NCBI RefSeq assembly: GCF_003428335.1
Contig: NZ_CP031704.1
Span: 2,604,001-2,668,000, forward strand
Length of the DNA stretch: 64,000 nt
Origin: Solimonas sp. K1W22B-7
Lineage (GTDB): Bacteria > Pseudomonadota > Gammaproteobacteria > Nevskiales > Nevskiaceae
Direction of reading: 5' to 3'
The position numbers and the translations under genes are program-made. The notes under the pieces were generated by a model. It was not told the DNA's origin, made no database searches, and worked only from the letters and a program-made list of their open reading frames with translations. The stretch's first letter is position 1; each line of letters begins with the position of its first letter. Below are positions 1 to 11,168 of this stretch, in pieces.

Positions 1-1291
1 CGAAGCTCAGGAGCCAGTCGAAGTAGGGCTTCTGCGTGGCCAGCTGCAGCTGCACGGCCTGCGTCACCGGCCACAGCCAGAGGTGGCGTGCCTCCCACTG
101 CGGATGAAAGCAGTCCAGCGCGAGGTAGAAGGCATTGCGCGTGCCGATGCGTCCTTCCTGCACGCGCTCCCAGGCGATGCGCGCCGGCACGTTGGCGGCG
201 ACGCCGCCGTCCACGAACAGGGCCACATCGTGCTGCTGGCGCAAGGCGGCGAGGATGGCGTCGCTCTCGGCGTCGCGCGACGGCGGCTCGTACTGCAGCA
301 CCGCCGGGATGGCGGCCGACAGGCCCACGGCATCGACCACGCGCAGGTTCTGCGTGGCGGCGTCGCCGCCGAGCACGATCGGCTTGACCACGCTGGGATT
401 GACGATGGCGGCGAGCAGCAGCATGCGCTCCGCCAGCAGCTTGGAGAAGCTCTTGCCGCTGGTCAGCGGCGAGGTGAAGTCGCGCAGGCTGGAGGGCAGG
501 TGCTCATAGGCGCGGGTACGCATGCCGGAGACCACCGCGTCGTAGGGGATCTCCAGGTCCTTGAGCCGCAGCGGGCTGCCGTCGGGATGCGACATGACCT
601 GGTGCATGCTGTGCAGGTGCAGCCGCGTGATGCCCGGCATGCTGTGCGTGGCCCCGATATAGGGGCGGCTGAAGATGTCGCGCATGCGCAGCGCCTTGGC
701 CCACTCCATCAGGGCCTCGATGTCGGTATGCCGCGAGCGCGTCAGGAAGGCGCCGATCAGCGCGCCGATCGAGGAGCCGATCAGGTAGTCGGAGGAGCGA
801 CCTTCGGCGCGCAGCCTGGCGGCGGCACCGACGTAGACATAGCCCGCGCCGCCACCGCCGCCGGCGATCGTCACCAGGGCCTTGCGGCTGACCTCGGCAT
901 GCAGTTCCTCCTCGCTGAACTCGCCTGCGTGGCGCGCCAGCAGGGCCTTGCGCGCCAGCAGCAGGGCTGCGTGCAGCGCGTCCAGCGCCGACATGCAGCC
1001 GCCGAGCCTCGCGCGTGGCGTTTCGCCGTAGCGCAGCGGCTTGTAGAGGCTGCGCAGGACCAACTCGCGGAAGGGTGTGACGATGGCCGGGTCCAGTTCC
1101 ACGTCTGCACGTGCCGTCCTGCCCAGCGCGGCACCGGGGGCGAAGCGGTGCAGGCGCGCGAAGGAGAGGATGTAGCGCAGGCGCTGGTACTCCTTCGGCA
1201 GCAGGAAGGCCGGCTGTGCCAGCACCGCGCGGATCGCCGACATCTCCATGCGCTGGAGCTTGAGCAGGACCTTGGTGCCGGGGTCGGACAT
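1..1291 (-). CDS. Patatin-like phospholipase, C-terminus cut by window edge
   Basis: Reading from an ATG at 1291 gives about 430 residues before the window ends, still open. The glycine-rich oxyanion segment (AGGGGGAGYVY, near residue 140), the nucleophile elbow GSSIG (near 171) and the Asp-Gly-Gly motif in DGGVAANVPA (near 359) are the three marks of the patatin Ser-Asp dyad lipases. About 135 residues precede the domain, as in bacterial patatins with a DUF3336-like leader. No signal peptide is seen, so a cytoplasmic or membrane-peripheral acylglycerol or phospholipid hydrolase is likely. The substrate cannot be read from sequence. The family is firm; the length is unknown because the end is missing. 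Confidence 0.85.
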   Translation of the reverse strand, partial: MSDPGTKVLLKLQRMEMSAIRAVLAQPAFLLPKEYQRLRYILSFARLHRFAPGAALGRTARADVELDPAIVTPFRELVLRSLYKPLRYGETPRARLGGCMSALDALHAALLLARKALLARHAGEFSEEELHAEVSRKALVTIAGGGGGAGYVYVGAAARLRAEGRSSDYLIGSSIGALIGAFLTRSRHTDIEALMEWAKALRMRDIFSRPYIGATHSMPGITRLHLHSMHQVMSHPDGSPLRLKDLEIPYDAVVSGMRTRAYEHLPSSLRDFTSPLTSGKSFSKLLAERMLLLAAIVNPSVVKPIVLGGDAATQNLRVVDAVGLSAAIPAVLQYEPPSRDAESDAILAALRQQHDVALFVDGGVAANVPARIAWERVQEGRIGTRNAFYLALDCFHPQWEARHLWLWPVTQAVQLQLATQKPYFDWLLSF

Positions 1292-1384
1292 GCAGCGGTA
1301 CTCCGCGTTGTTATGATGGCGATCGCGGTCCGTATCATGCCATCGGCCAATGGCGCTCCGCTTCGGGAATCCGCATTTCCCCGT

Positions 1385-1921
1385 TCAGCCGGCGGCCAGC
1401 AGCTTGCCCGGATCGACGAAGAACATGCGCTTCCAGCCCTGGGTTGCGGCCGTTGCCTGCCAGGGCCGCGGCAACAGCGACAAGATGGCGTAGTGCAGGT
1501 GCGGGGGCTTGCCCGCGGCATTGCCGGACGTGCCGACGCTCCCGAGCCGGCTGCCGGGTGCTACCGCCGACAGGGGTTTCGCCGATGATTCGTCGAGGTG
1601 CGCGTAGTAGTGCAGCCGCCATTTCGGGCCGAGCACGGCGACGACCTTGCCGCCGATGCCCAGCTGTCCGCGGTACACCACGATGCCCCAGGTGGAGGAG
1701 CGCACCTCGCGGCCGCGGGGGGCAAAGACGTCGATGCCCTTGTGCACGCCCGACTGGCCCCAGGGCTCGTACCAGAAGGACTGCGGGTTCCAGTCCCGCG
1801 ACGTGGCGCCCTGCACCGGAATCTGCGCCCGTTCCGGTACCGCGAAGGGCAGGAGGAGAAGCGCGAGCAGCAGGAACAGGAGCCGGCGACACCGGCGCGG
1901 GCGGGGTGTCGCGTCGCTCAT
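1385..1921 (-). CDS. M23-family (LytM-type) metallopeptidase, membrane-anchored
   Basis: The protein has 178 residues from the ATG at 1921. I preferred this to longer in-frame starts because it places a basic stretch and a hydrophobic segment (about residues 14-28) at the N-terminus, a signal anchor or signal peptide. The zinc-peptidase pattern is complete: His60 and Asp64 in HKGID, His108 in YYAHLD, and the HLH motif at 141-143. M23 enzymes cut peptidoglycan cross-bridges, or regulate amidases when degenerate; with all ligands present this one is probably active in the periplasm. It lies 19 bp after the lipoprotein gene on the same strand and may share its transcript. Confidence 0.85.
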   Translation of the reverse strand: MSDATPRPRRCRRLLFLLLALLLLPFAVPERAQIPVQGATSRDWNPQSFWYEPWGQSGVHKGIDVFAPRGREVRSSTWGIVVYRGQLGIGGKVVAVLGPKWRLHYYAHLDESSAKPLSAVAPGSRLGSVGTSGNAAGKPPHLHYAILSLLPRPWQATAATQGWKRMFFVDPGKLLAAG

Positions 1922-1940
1922 GCGACTCCCCTCGGCAAGC

Positions 1941-2579
1941 CTAGCGGCCGTGGTCGTCCCAGGGCGAGGCGCGGCTGGGCCTGGTGTTCGCGAGCTCCAG
2001 CGATCCCAGGAATCTCTGCGAGTGGACGCGCTGCTCGTAGCTCGCGTCCTTCGGCACCACGGCCAGGGCGACGTACAGGCCGCGGCCATTGAAATAGACG
2101 CGGCCGACGCAGTTGTGGCGGCCGTCGGGGTGGATGATGGTGAGTTCCGTGCCGTCGTCGCGATCGCTCTCGTACGCGTCCGGCGTGGAGACCTGGCGGC
2201 GGTCGCTGACGTCCAGCGAGCGCGGGTCTATGCCGGCCGCGGCGCCGAGCAGGCGGTTGCCCAGTTCCGACACGATCCAGGACTTCTGCCGCAGGTCACG
2301 CGCGGCGGCCTCGGGGAACTTCATGTAGCTGACGTGGTACTGCACCTGGTCGAACTTCAGCTGGTAGCTGTGCGTCCCGATGACGCCGTACTCGGTCTGC
2401 TGTTCGCTGCTGCTTTCCTGGAAGACGCCGGGCGCCTTGATGGTGAAGCCGCCCTCGTCGGAGGTCAGGCGGCGCATCTGGTAGTCGTTGCCGCCGCAGG
2501 CGACGAGAACCAGCAGGGGCAGCAGCAGAAGCGCTTTTTTCAGGGTCAAGGCAGGGTTCCTCGGGAATCCGGTATCCAC
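1941..2579 (-). CDS. Predicted lipoprotein of unknown function
   Basis: The protein has 212 residues. The N-terminus has basic residues, a leucine-rich core and a lipobox ending LVAC near residue 28, so it should be lipidated and exported. The mature part (GGNDYQMRRLTSDEGGF onward) is soluble and I do not recognise a domain. It contains a segment rich in charged residues (SDRDDGTELTIIHPDG). It lies between the M23 peptidase and uup on the same strand; no shared function follows from that. Lipoprotein status is well supported, function unknown. Confidence 0.7.
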   Translation of the reverse strand: MDTGFPRNPALTLKKALLLLPLLVLVACGGNDYQMRRLTSDEGGFTIKAPGVFQESSSEQQTEYGVIGTHSYQLKFDQVQYHVSYMKFPEAAARDLRQKSWIVSELGNRLLGAAAGIDPRSLDVSDRRQVSTPDAYESDRDDGTELTIIHPDGRHNCVGRVYFNGRGLYVALAVVPKDASYEQRVHSQRFLGSLELANTRPSRASPWDDHGR

Positions 2580-2643
2580 ATCCTGACAAGCAGGACATTG
2601 CGCTGCAACATGATGGCCGAATCAGTCCATCGGCCAGGGCCCG

Positions 2644-4536
<1,893 letters not shown>

Positions 4537-4624
4537 TGCGGGGCGGAGTCGCGAAAAACGGGGCGCGGATTGTCGCATCCCGGGCCCCCGAGCGGGGCCT
4601 GGGGAGGGCGGGAATTTTACAAAC

Positions 4625-4637
4625 GAGAATAGTTCCT
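4625..4637 (+). promoter_or_regulatory. Possible Fur-box half-sites upstream of siderophore receptor
   Basis: GAGAATAGTTCCT lies about 95 bp before the receptor start. It matches the GAGAATNATTCTC form of a Fur site at about nine of twelve defined positions. The setting (a siderophore receptor cluster) supports iron control, but the match is partial. Confidence 0.4.
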
Positions 4638-4728
4638 ATCTAATATCCGTCTCTTCTGCCGGTGCAGCCAGTCCCAAGCACCAGCCACCCCCGGCCAGAG
4701 TCATTGCTGAACTTCCGGGGATCCTGTC

Positions 4729-6969
4729 ATGACCATGCAGTACGGGCGTCTGCGCCCGCTCCTTTCCGTTGCCGCCGGTGTGGGCCTGGCGGTGTTCTCC
4801 CATGGGTCCCTGGCGCAGGAGGCAGCCCCGGCCGCCGAAGCGGTGCCGGAAGCACAGGCCGCTGCGGTCGAGGAGCCGGCCAAAGCAGGCGCTGAGGAGG
4901 CGGTGATCCTGCCCGCCGTTACCGTGACCGACACGGCATTGCACCCGACCACCGAGGGCAGCGGCAGCTACACCAGCCGGCAGGTGACGATCGGCAAGAC
5001 CCCGCAGTCGATCAGGGAAACGCCGCAGGCGGTCACGGTCATCACGCGCCAGCGGCTCGACGACCAGAATCTGACCTCGGTGCCCAAGGCGCTGAAGCAG
5101 GCCACCGGTGTGACCGTGTTGCGCTTCGACGGTGCGGGCAACTTCAACAACTACTACCTGCGCGGCTACCAGGTCGATGCCATCCAGCTCGACGGCATCA
5201 ACTTCGGCGCCACCGGCAACGTGGTGGAGTTCGACACCGCGATGTACGACCGCGTCGAAATCCTGCATGGGCCGGGTGGCCTGTTCCAGGGTTCCGGCGA
5301 GCCCAGCGGCGTGATCAACCTGGCGCGCAAGCGTGCGCTGGCCTCCACGCAGTTCGGCGGCGCCTCCACCGTCGGCAGCTGGGACACCTACCGCACCGAG
5401 CTCGACGCCACGGGTGCACTGACGGCGGACGGCCGCCTGCGCGGCCGCGTGGTCGGTGCCTACAACCACCAGGATTCCTACCAGGATGTGGTCGGCTCGA
5501 CGCGCCAGATGCTCTACGGCACGCTGGAATACGACCTGACCCCTGCAACGACGCTGTCGGCCGGCATCGCCTGGCAGGATATCGACGCGGTGATCGACCA
5601 GGGCCTGCCGGCCTATGCCAACGGCGATCTCCTGAAGGTGCCGCGCTCGACCTTCATCGGTGCCGACTGGAACAAGCAGGAGCTGGAGTCCACCGATCTC
5701 TTCACCGAGCTGGAGCACCGCCTTGCCAATGGTGGCTACCTCAAGGCTTCCGTGCGCAAGCTGGACCGCTACATGCTGTACCGCGTGGCGCGCGCCAACA
5801 GTGCGGTCGATGTGAATACCGGGAATGTGAACCTGCAGACCGGCATCTACAGTCCGGATCGGGAAAACCTCAGCGCCGACATCTACGCCAGCCTGCCGTT
5901 CGAGCTCTGGGGCCTGACCCACAACCTGACGACCGGCTTCGACTGGCGCAAGCAGGAGGAGGAAGCAAAGTCCACCGCCTTCGCCAACACCGCGACGATG
6001 AACGTGTTCAATCCGGACCACAACGTCCCGCAGCCGAACTGGGTGTTCAACAGCCTGAGTGGAGTCGAGACGCGGCAGTATGGTGCGTACGCCCAGTTGC
6101 GGATCAAGCCGCTGGCCTGGGCCACGGTCGTCGGTGGCGGTCGCCTGAGCTGGTGGGAGTCGCAGTCGTACAACCGGCTCACCGGGGCCAGGACCGCCGA
6201 CTACGACGAGGAGGCGGAGTTCACGCCTTATGCGGCGCTGCTGTTCGACGTGACGCCCGACGTATCGCTGTATGCGAGCTGGGCCGAGGTGTTCCAACCG
6301 CAGAACAACATGACGGTCGACGGCAGCCAGCTGCCGCCGCGCACGGGTCGTCAATACGAGGCCGGCGTCAAGGCCGAACTGCTGCAGGATCGCCTGAATG
6401 CGCAGTTCGCCGTGTTCCGCATCCGCGACAACGACCGCGCAATCGCCGATCCGAATCCGCCGACCCCGCTACCGCCGACCTCGCCGGCCAATCCTTCGAT
6501 TTCCGCGGGCGAAGTCGAGAGCCAGGGGTTCGAAACCGAACTGGCGGGCCGCATCCTGCCGGGCTGGGACCTGACGCTGGGCTATGCCTATGTCGATACC
6601 GAGTACCTGCGTGGCGCGACCACTGCGCAGACCGGGCAGTCGTTCTCCACCGCGACGCCGCGCCATGTCGGCAATCTCTGGAGCAAATATGAGTTCGGCC
6701 AGGGCGTGCTCAGGGACCTGAGCATCGGCGCAGGCATCAAGGCCGTCAGCTCGTTCTATGCGCAAAGCGGGGCGGTTCGTTTCTGGGCTCCCGCCTACAC
6801 CGTGGTGTCGGCGCAGCTGGGCTACCGGCTGACGTCGCACTGGCAGACGACGCTGAGCGCCGACAACCTGTTCGACGAGAAGTACTACGAGAAAGTCAGC
6901 GGCGCCGGCCGTCAGAATTTCTACGGCGAGCCGGTCAACATGACGCTGGTCCTGCGCGGCTCGTTCTGA
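4729..6969 (+). CDS. TonB-dependent ferric-siderophore receptor
   Basis: The protein has 746 residues. A signal peptide ends near SHGSLAQ, followed by an Ala/Glu-rich stretch and the probable TonB box region (ILPAVTVTDTA). The plug domain follows (TPQSIRETPQAVTVITRQR, then LRGYQVDAIQLDGI), a form typical of FhuE/FoxA/FpvA-type receptors for hydroxamate or mixed siderophores. The chain ends in the strand VLRGSF, as expected for an outer-membrane beta-barrel. No N-terminal signalling domain for sigma/anti-sigma control is present. It is the first gene of a run of membrane genes with 1-4 bp spacings, so one transcript is likely. The exact siderophore cannot be told. Confidence 0.93.
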   Translation: MTMQYGRLRPLLSVAAGVGLAVFSHGSLAQEAAPAAEAVPEAQAAAVEEPAKAGAEEAVILPAVTVTDTALHPTTEGSGSYTSRQVTIGKTPQSIRETPQAVTVITRQRLDDQNLTSVPKALKQATGVTVLRFDGAGNFNNYYLRGYQVDAIQLDGINFGATGNVVEFDTAMYDRVEILHGPGGLFQGSGEPSGVINLARKRALASTQFGGASTVGSWDTYRTELDATGALTADGRLRGRVVGAYNHQDSYQDVVGSTRQMLYGTLEYDLTPATTLSAGIAWQDIDAVIDQGLPAYANGDLLKVPRSTFIGADWNKQELESTDLFTELEHRLANGGYLKASVRKLDRYMLYRVARANSAVDVNTGNVNLQTGIYSPDRENLSADIYASLPFELWGLTHNLTTGFDWRKQEEEAKSTAFANTATMNVFNPDHNVPQPNWVFNSLSGVETRQYGAYAQLRIKPLAWATVVGGGRLSWWESQSYNRLTGARTADYDEEAEFTPYAALLFDVTPDVSLYASWAEVFQPQNNMTVDGSQLPPRTGRQYEAGVKAELLQDRLNAQFAVFRIRDNDRAIADPNPPTPLPPTSPANPSISAGEVESQGFETELAGRILPGWDLTLGYAYVDTEYLRGATTAQTGQSFSTATPRHVGNLWSKYEFGQGVLRDLSIGAGIKAVSSFYAQSGAVRFWAPAYTVVSAQLGYRLTSHWQTTLSADNLFDEKYYEKVSGAGRQNFYGEPVNMTLVLRGSF

Positions 6970-6970
6970 C

Positions 6971-7279
6971 ATGACGGGCAGGGCGGCGCGGCGTGGTGGC
7001 TGGCGGGAGGCCGCTGGTGTGCTCTCGCGGCTGATCGCCGCGCTGCTCGGCGGTTACGCGCTGAGCGCGGCGCTGGCGGCTGTGCTCGCCCTGCACCTGC
7101 CGCTGGAACGCAGCGAGGCGGTGCTGGTCGGGACCATGCTGTCCTTCCTGGTCTATGTACTGGCGGTGATGTGGGCCTTCGCGGCGCGGCATGCCCTGCG
7201 CGCCTGGAGCGGCCTGCTGGCGCCGCTGCTGATACTGGCGCTGGTGCTGGCCGCGCCGGGCGGGACGGAGTGGCCATGA
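6971..7279 (+). CDS. DUF3649-type small membrane protein of iron-uptake cluster
   Basis: The protein has 102 residues with three hydrophobic segments (about 18-40, 48-70 and 78-96) and a basic N-terminus, so an inner-membrane protein. Size, composition and place directly after a siderophore receptor and before a PepSY protein match DUF3649 proteins. Their biochemical role is not known; co-occurrence suggests help in reducing or moving ferric siderophore across the inner membrane. The start follows the receptor stop by one base, and the stop overlaps the next start by four bases (ATGA). Confidence 0.7.
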   Translation: MTGRAARRGGWREAAGVLSRLIAALLGGYALSAALAAVLALHLPLERSEAVLVGTMLSFLVYVLAVMWAFAARHALRAWSGLLAPLLILALVLAAPGGTEWP

Positions 7280-8835
7280 AGCAGGGCTTCCGCCAGTCGA
7301 TGGCCTGGCTGCACACCTGGGGCGGACTGCTGTTTGCCTGGTTGCTGTTCGCGGTGTTCTTCGCCGGCACGCTGTCGTTCTATCGCGAGGAGCTGACGCT
7401 GTGGATGCAGCCGGAACTGCACGAGGCGCAGCCCGGTTCCGACCAGGGCGTGGCAGCGGCACTGTCGATATTGCAGCAGCGTGCGCCCGGGGCCAGGAGC
7501 TGGACGATCTCCTTGCCCGGACCGCGCGATCCGGTGACCGAGGCGCGCTGGAGCAAGGGCAAGTTCGACCGCAAGGCCGTGGTGGTGCTGGACCCGGCGA
7601 CGGGCAGGGCGCTGGAACCGCGCGATACCGCAGGCGGCAGCTTCTTCCGCAACTTCCATTTTTCCCTGCTGCTGAAGCGGACCGGTTACTGGATCGTCGG
7701 CGTGGCGACGCTGATGATGATGGTGGCGCTGGTCACCGGCGTGGTGATCCACAAGAAGATATTCAAGGACTTCTTCACCTTCCGCCCCGGCAAGTCGAAG
7801 CCGCGCGCCTGGCTGGACGCACACAATGTCAGCGGCGTGATGGCCCTGCCATTCTTCCTGGTGATCAGCTACAGCGGCCTGCTGACGTTGGCCTACGTGT
7901 TCATGCCGGCCGGGATGATTGCGGCAGGTGTGGACAGCGAGCGGTTTCTCGGCGAGATCAGCCCGCGCGAAGATCCGCCGGAGGCTGCCGGTTCGCCCGC
8001 AGCCCTGGCGGCGATCGCGCCCATGCTGGAGCAGGCCCGCGAGCACTGGCCCGATGCCGCACCGGGGTCGGTGACCATTCATCACCCAGGCGACGCAGCC
8101 GCGGTGGTGGATGTCTGGCGTCGCCGCGGCACCGGCATCACCGCGCGCATCGAACCGGTGCTGCGCTTCGACGGCGCAAGCGGGCGCCTGCTGCGCGAAT
8201 ACGACCAGGATGCGCCCGCTGCCGTCACCTACGGTGCGATGTATGGCCTGCACGTGGCCTGGTTCGCGCAGCCCTTCCTGCGCGCGTTGCTGTTCGCGAT
8301 GGGAGCCATGGGTTGCCTGGTGATCGCCAGCGGTGCGGTGATCTGGGGCGCCAAGCGACGCGAGCAGCATGGGGCGGCCTATGCCGCCGCCGGCTACCGG
8401 GCCGTGGAGGCGCTCAACGTCGCCGGCATCGCCGGCATGGCGGTGGCCACCGCCGCATTGCTCTGGAGCAACCGGCTCCTGCCGGTGGAACTGCTGGATC
8501 GTCCGCTGGCGGAGAAGCAGTGCTTCTTCGGGGCCTGGCTGCTGTGCCTGGCACACGCGCTGCTGCGGCCGCGCATCGCTGCCTGGCGCGAGCAGCTGTG
8601 GCTGGCGGCGGCCTTGCTGGCGCTGCTGCCGCTGCTCACGGGTTTCACCGACGGCCTGAGCCTGCCACGGGCCCTGTGGCAGGGACGCTGGCCGATCGCC
8701 GGCGTGGAACTGGCGGCTTTGGGCTTCGCCGCGCTGCTGGGCTGGGCAGGGCATCGCATCGGGGCGGTACGCGCTGCGCCCGGGCGGCGGCGTGCCTCCC
8801 GCCTGCAGTCCCCGGTCGTGGAGTCCGCGCCATGA
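7276..8835 (+). CDS. PepSY-associated TM protein, putative ferrisiderophore reductase (first copy)
   Basis: The protein has 519 residues from the ATG at 7276, chosen because it overlaps the upstream stop and begins with the family's usual MKQGFRQSMAWLHTWGG. It shows an N-terminal helix with HTW, a periplasmic PepSY region, a second helix near residue 140 followed by RPGKSKPRAWLDAHNVSG, a third helix, a second periplasmic region, and at least four C-terminal helices. Histidines in the helices (LHTW, DAHN, GLHVAWF) could ligate haem, as in PepSY-type reductases such as FoxB and FpvG that reduce ferric siderophores at the inner membrane. Reductase function is by family and context. Confidence 0.85.
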   Translation: MKQGFRQSMAWLHTWGGLLFAWLLFAVFFAGTLSFYREELTLWMQPELHEAQPGSDQGVAAALSILQQRAPGARSWTISLPGPRDPVTEARWSKGKFDRKAVVVLDPATGRALEPRDTAGGSFFRNFHFSLLLKRTGYWIVGVATLMMMVALVTGVVIHKKIFKDFFTFRPGKSKPRAWLDAHNVSGVMALPFFLVISYSGLLTLAYVFMPAGMIAAGVDSERFLGEISPREDPPEAAGSPAALAAIAPMLEQAREHWPDAAPGSVTIHHPGDAAAVVDVWRRRGTGITARIEPVLRFDGASGRLLREYDQDAPAAVTYGAMYGLHVAWFAQPFLRALLFAMGAMGCLVIASGAVIWGAKRREQHGAAYAAAGYRAVEALNVAGIAGMAVATAALLWSNRLLPVELLDRPLAEKQCFFGAWLLCLAHALLRPRIAAWREQLWLAAALLALLPLLTGFTDGLSLPRALWQGRWPIAGVELAALGFAALLGWAGHRIGAVRAAPGRRRASRLQSPVVESAP

Positions 8836-9161
8836 CCCTGGTGGCACTGGCCCTGAGCTATGCCGGCTGGGTGGCCTTGTGCCTGGCGCTGCCGCGGCAC
8901 CAGCGTCACCTCCTGCAGCGCGAAGTCGGCATCGGCCGGCAGCGCCTGCTGCGGGGTAGCGGCGCAGTGCTGCTGGCGCTCGCCTTTGCCGCGGCCGTCG
9001 CCGGCGAGGGCTGGCAGCTGGGACCGGTCGCCTGGTGCGCCTGCCTTGCGGTGGCCGGCCTGGGCCTGGTGCTGGCGATGCCGCATGCGCCGCGTGCCTG
9101 CCTGCGGCTGGCGGTGGCCGCGCCCTTGTTGGCCTTGCCAATGACTTTGTTGATGGCCTGA
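8832..9161 (+). CDS. DUF3325-type small membrane protein
   Basis: The protein has 109 residues, MTLVALALSYAGWVALCLAL onward, with three hydrophobic segments. The start overlaps the PepSY gene stop by four bases (ATGA), indicating translational coupling. DUF3325 proteins are regularly the small partner gene after DUF3649 and PepSY genes in siderophore uptake clusters. No catalytic residues are evident. This is the last gene of the first translationally coupled run; a short gap with a Fur-like site follows. Confidence 0.7.
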   Translation: MTLVALALSYAGWVALCLALPRHQRHLLQREVGIGRQRLLRGSGAVLLALAFAAAVAGEGWQLGPVAWCACLAVAGLGLVLAMPHAPRACLRLAVAAPLLALPMTLLMA

Positions 9162-9177
9162 GGGCAGTAATGGTTCA

Positions 9178-9196
9178 CATGCGAATGCTTCTCACC
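9178..9196 (+). promoter_or_regulatory. Possible second Fur box
   Basis: CATGCGAATGCTTCTCACC contains GCGAATGCTTCTC, two or three positions from the GAGAATNATTCTC Fur pattern. It lies in the only sizeable gap of the cluster, 33 bp before the next start, which suggests a second iron-regulated promoter. Sequence match only. Confidence 0.45.
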
Positions 9197-9228
9197 TACA
9201 ATCCGGGCTGTCTCGTACGAATGCCGCC

Positions 9229-9570
9229 GTGAACACTGCTTCGATTTCCGCTGATGCCGCCGCTTCTGGTCGCCGCTTCTGGTCGCGCTTCGCACTGGCA
9301 GGCCCGGTGACCTTCCTCTGCGCCGCGCTGGTGATGTGCGGCGGCGCGCTGTGGTTGCCCAAGGGCACGGCGCAGATCGACAACCTGGTGATGCCGATCG
9401 TGCTGTTTCCGGCGATCTGGGCGGCGCTGTTCTTCTATGCCTACCTCGATCGCAGCCTGGCGCGCGCCTGGGCGGTGATCGGCGGGCTGTCGCTGCTGCA
9501 TGCGGCGGTCATCGGGATCTATGTCATGCAGACCATGCAGGCCGCCAAGGCCGCGGGAGCGGGTTCGTGA
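9229..9570 (+). CDS. Small inner-membrane protein of siderophore cluster
   Basis: The protein has 113 residues with three hydrophobic segments (about 22-42, 53-72 and 80-100), including VMPIVLFPAIWAALFFYAYL. I do not recognise a named family with certainty; similar short membrane proteins sit before PepSY genes in iron clusters. The start is 33 bp after a Fur-like site and the stop overlaps the next gene's GTG start by four bases (GTGA). It resembles the first DUF3649 gene in size and position, as if the cluster repeats the pattern small gene-PepSY-small gene. Confidence 0.65.
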   Translation: MNTASISADAAASGRRFWSRFALAGPVTFLCAALVMCGGALWLPKGTAQIDNLVMPIVLFPAIWAALFFYAYLDRSLARAWAVIGGLSLLHAAVIGIYVMQTMQAAKAAGAGS

Positions 9571-11168
9571 TCAAGCTTTCGCAGGAGCGCAACAAGTCGC
9601 TGCTGGCGGCACACGGCTGGTCGGCCGTGTTCCTGGGTCTGCTGCTCTACGCGGTGATCCTCACCGGCGTGGCCTCGGTGTTCGCCGAGGAACTCGGCGA
9701 CTGGTCGAGCCCGCTGGCCGAGGAAGTGAAGGACCCGTTTCCGGCGGGTACCGATCGCATGCTGCGCGAACTGGCCGGCAGCATCGATCCGCAATACCAC
9801 GAAGAGATGTTCGTGTTCCCGCGCGCGGGAGACCGGCTCTATGCCTTCTTCCACAAGCATGAGATGGACGAGGACGGCAAGCCGCGCGAGCGCGGCGTGG
9901 CCGCCGAATTCAACCCGATCACGCAGACCCTGATCGAAAAGCGCGAGGGCACCGACGAGGAAGTGGATGCCGGCGATCGCGCCAACGCGCTGGGCGACTT
10001 CATGGTGGAACTGCACGTGCGCCTGCACCTGCCCAACCCCTGGGGCCTGCTGCTGACCGGCATGCTGGGCCTGGCGATGCTGGTGGCGGCGATCACCGGC
10101 TTCGTCGTGCATCGCCACCTGATCAAGGAACTGTTCACGCTGCGCCGCCACAAGGACAAGCTGCTGGCAGCGCGCGATACGCATGTCATCGCCGGCACCT
10201 GGAACCTGCCGTTCGCCTTCATCCTGGCCTTCACCGGCAGCTACTTCAGCTTCGGCAGCGCCTTCGGCATCCCGGCGGTGGCGATGGTGGTGTTCGGCGG
10301 CGACCAGGACAAGATGATCGAGACCGTGGTCGGCAATCCACCCAAGGAAGACAAGACGCCAGCGGCGATGGGCGATCTGGACAGGATGATCGCCGACGTC
10401 CGCGGCCGCAGCGATGCGAAGCTGAATTTCATCACCGTGCAGCACTGGGGCCGCGCCGACGCGCTGGTGACCATGTTCATGCAGTACCCCGAAGGCAAGC
10501 TGATCGGTCCGACCTACGTCTATGGTGGCGCTACCGGCAAGTTCCGCTACGCCAAGCCCAGCCTGGGACTGCAGCCCTCCACCGGCGGGGCGCTGTTCGA
10601 GCTGATGGGGCCGCTGCATTTCGGCAACTTCGCCGGGGTCTTCTCCAAGGCGGCCTGGTTTGCGCTGGGCTTTGCCGGCGCCTACGTGACGCTCACGGGC
10701 CTGACGCTGTGGACGCTGCGCCGCCGCGAGGAGCGCGGCTGGCAGCAGCTGGCGCGCGCCACGGTCTGGGTGGGCTACGGCCTGCCGCTGGCGCTGGTCG
10801 CCGCGGCCTATGGCTACTTTCCGCTGCGCGCGGCGGGCGAAATGGTGCATGGGCCGATGATGGCCGCCTTCCTGCTGGTGGCGGCCTTGTCCGCCGCCGC
10901 GGCCTGGGGCATCCGCAGCCTGACGCAGGCGCGCCGCATCCTGCTGGGTGCCACCGGTGCGGCGCTGCTGCTGCTGCCGGCGCTGCGTCTGCTGACCGGC
11001 GGGGTCGGCTGGCCGCAGGCCTTCGGCGCCGGCTTGCACACGGTGCTGGCCCTGGACATCGCTTTTGCGCTGGGCGGCGCGCTGTGCATCGCCTCGGCGC
11101 TGCGCCGTCCGCTGGCGCCGGTGATCTCGTCCACACCCGATGAGCTCGACGAGGCGGTGGAGGCATGA
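9567..11168 (+). CDS. PepSY-associated TM protein, putative ferrisiderophore reductase (second copy)
   Basis: The protein has 533 residues from a GTG at 9567 that overlaps the upstream stop. The start is a basic stretch with LLAAHGW and a helix (VFLGLLLYAVILTGVASVF). A periplasmic domain, a helix pair around the RRHKDKLLAARDTHVIAGTW segment, a second periplasmic domain (LDRMIADVRGRSDAKLNFIT) and at least four C-terminal helices follow. Architecture equals the first PepSY protein but sequence is clearly different, so this is not a recent duplicate. Conserved histidines in LHVRLHLPNPWG, VVHRHLIKE and DTHV fit a haem-bearing membrane reductase. Substrate specificity is unknown. Confidence 0.82.
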   Translation: MIKLSQERNKSLLAAHGWSAVFLGLLLYAVILTGVASVFAEELGDWSSPLAEEVKDPFPAGTDRMLRELAGSIDPQYHEEMFVFPRAGDRLYAFFHKHEMDEDGKPRERGVAAEFNPITQTLIEKREGTDEEVDAGDRANALGDFMVELHVRLHLPNPWGLLLTGMLGLAMLVAAITGFVVHRHLIKELFTLRRHKDKLLAARDTHVIAGTWNLPFAFILAFTGSYFSFGSAFGIPAVAMVVFGGDQDKMIETVVGNPPKEDKTPAAMGDLDRMIADVRGRSDAKLNFITVQHWGRADALVTMFMQYPEGKLIGPTYVYGGATGKFRYAKPSLGLQPSTGGALFELMGPLHFGNFAGVFSKAAWFALGFAGAYVTLTGLTLWTLRRREERGWQQLARATVWVGYGLPLALVAAAYGYFPLRAAGEMVHGPMMAAFLLVAALSAAAAWGIRSLTQARRILLGATGAALLLLPALRLLTGGVGWPQAFGAGLHTVLALDIAFALGGALCIASALRRPLAPVISSTPDELDEAVEA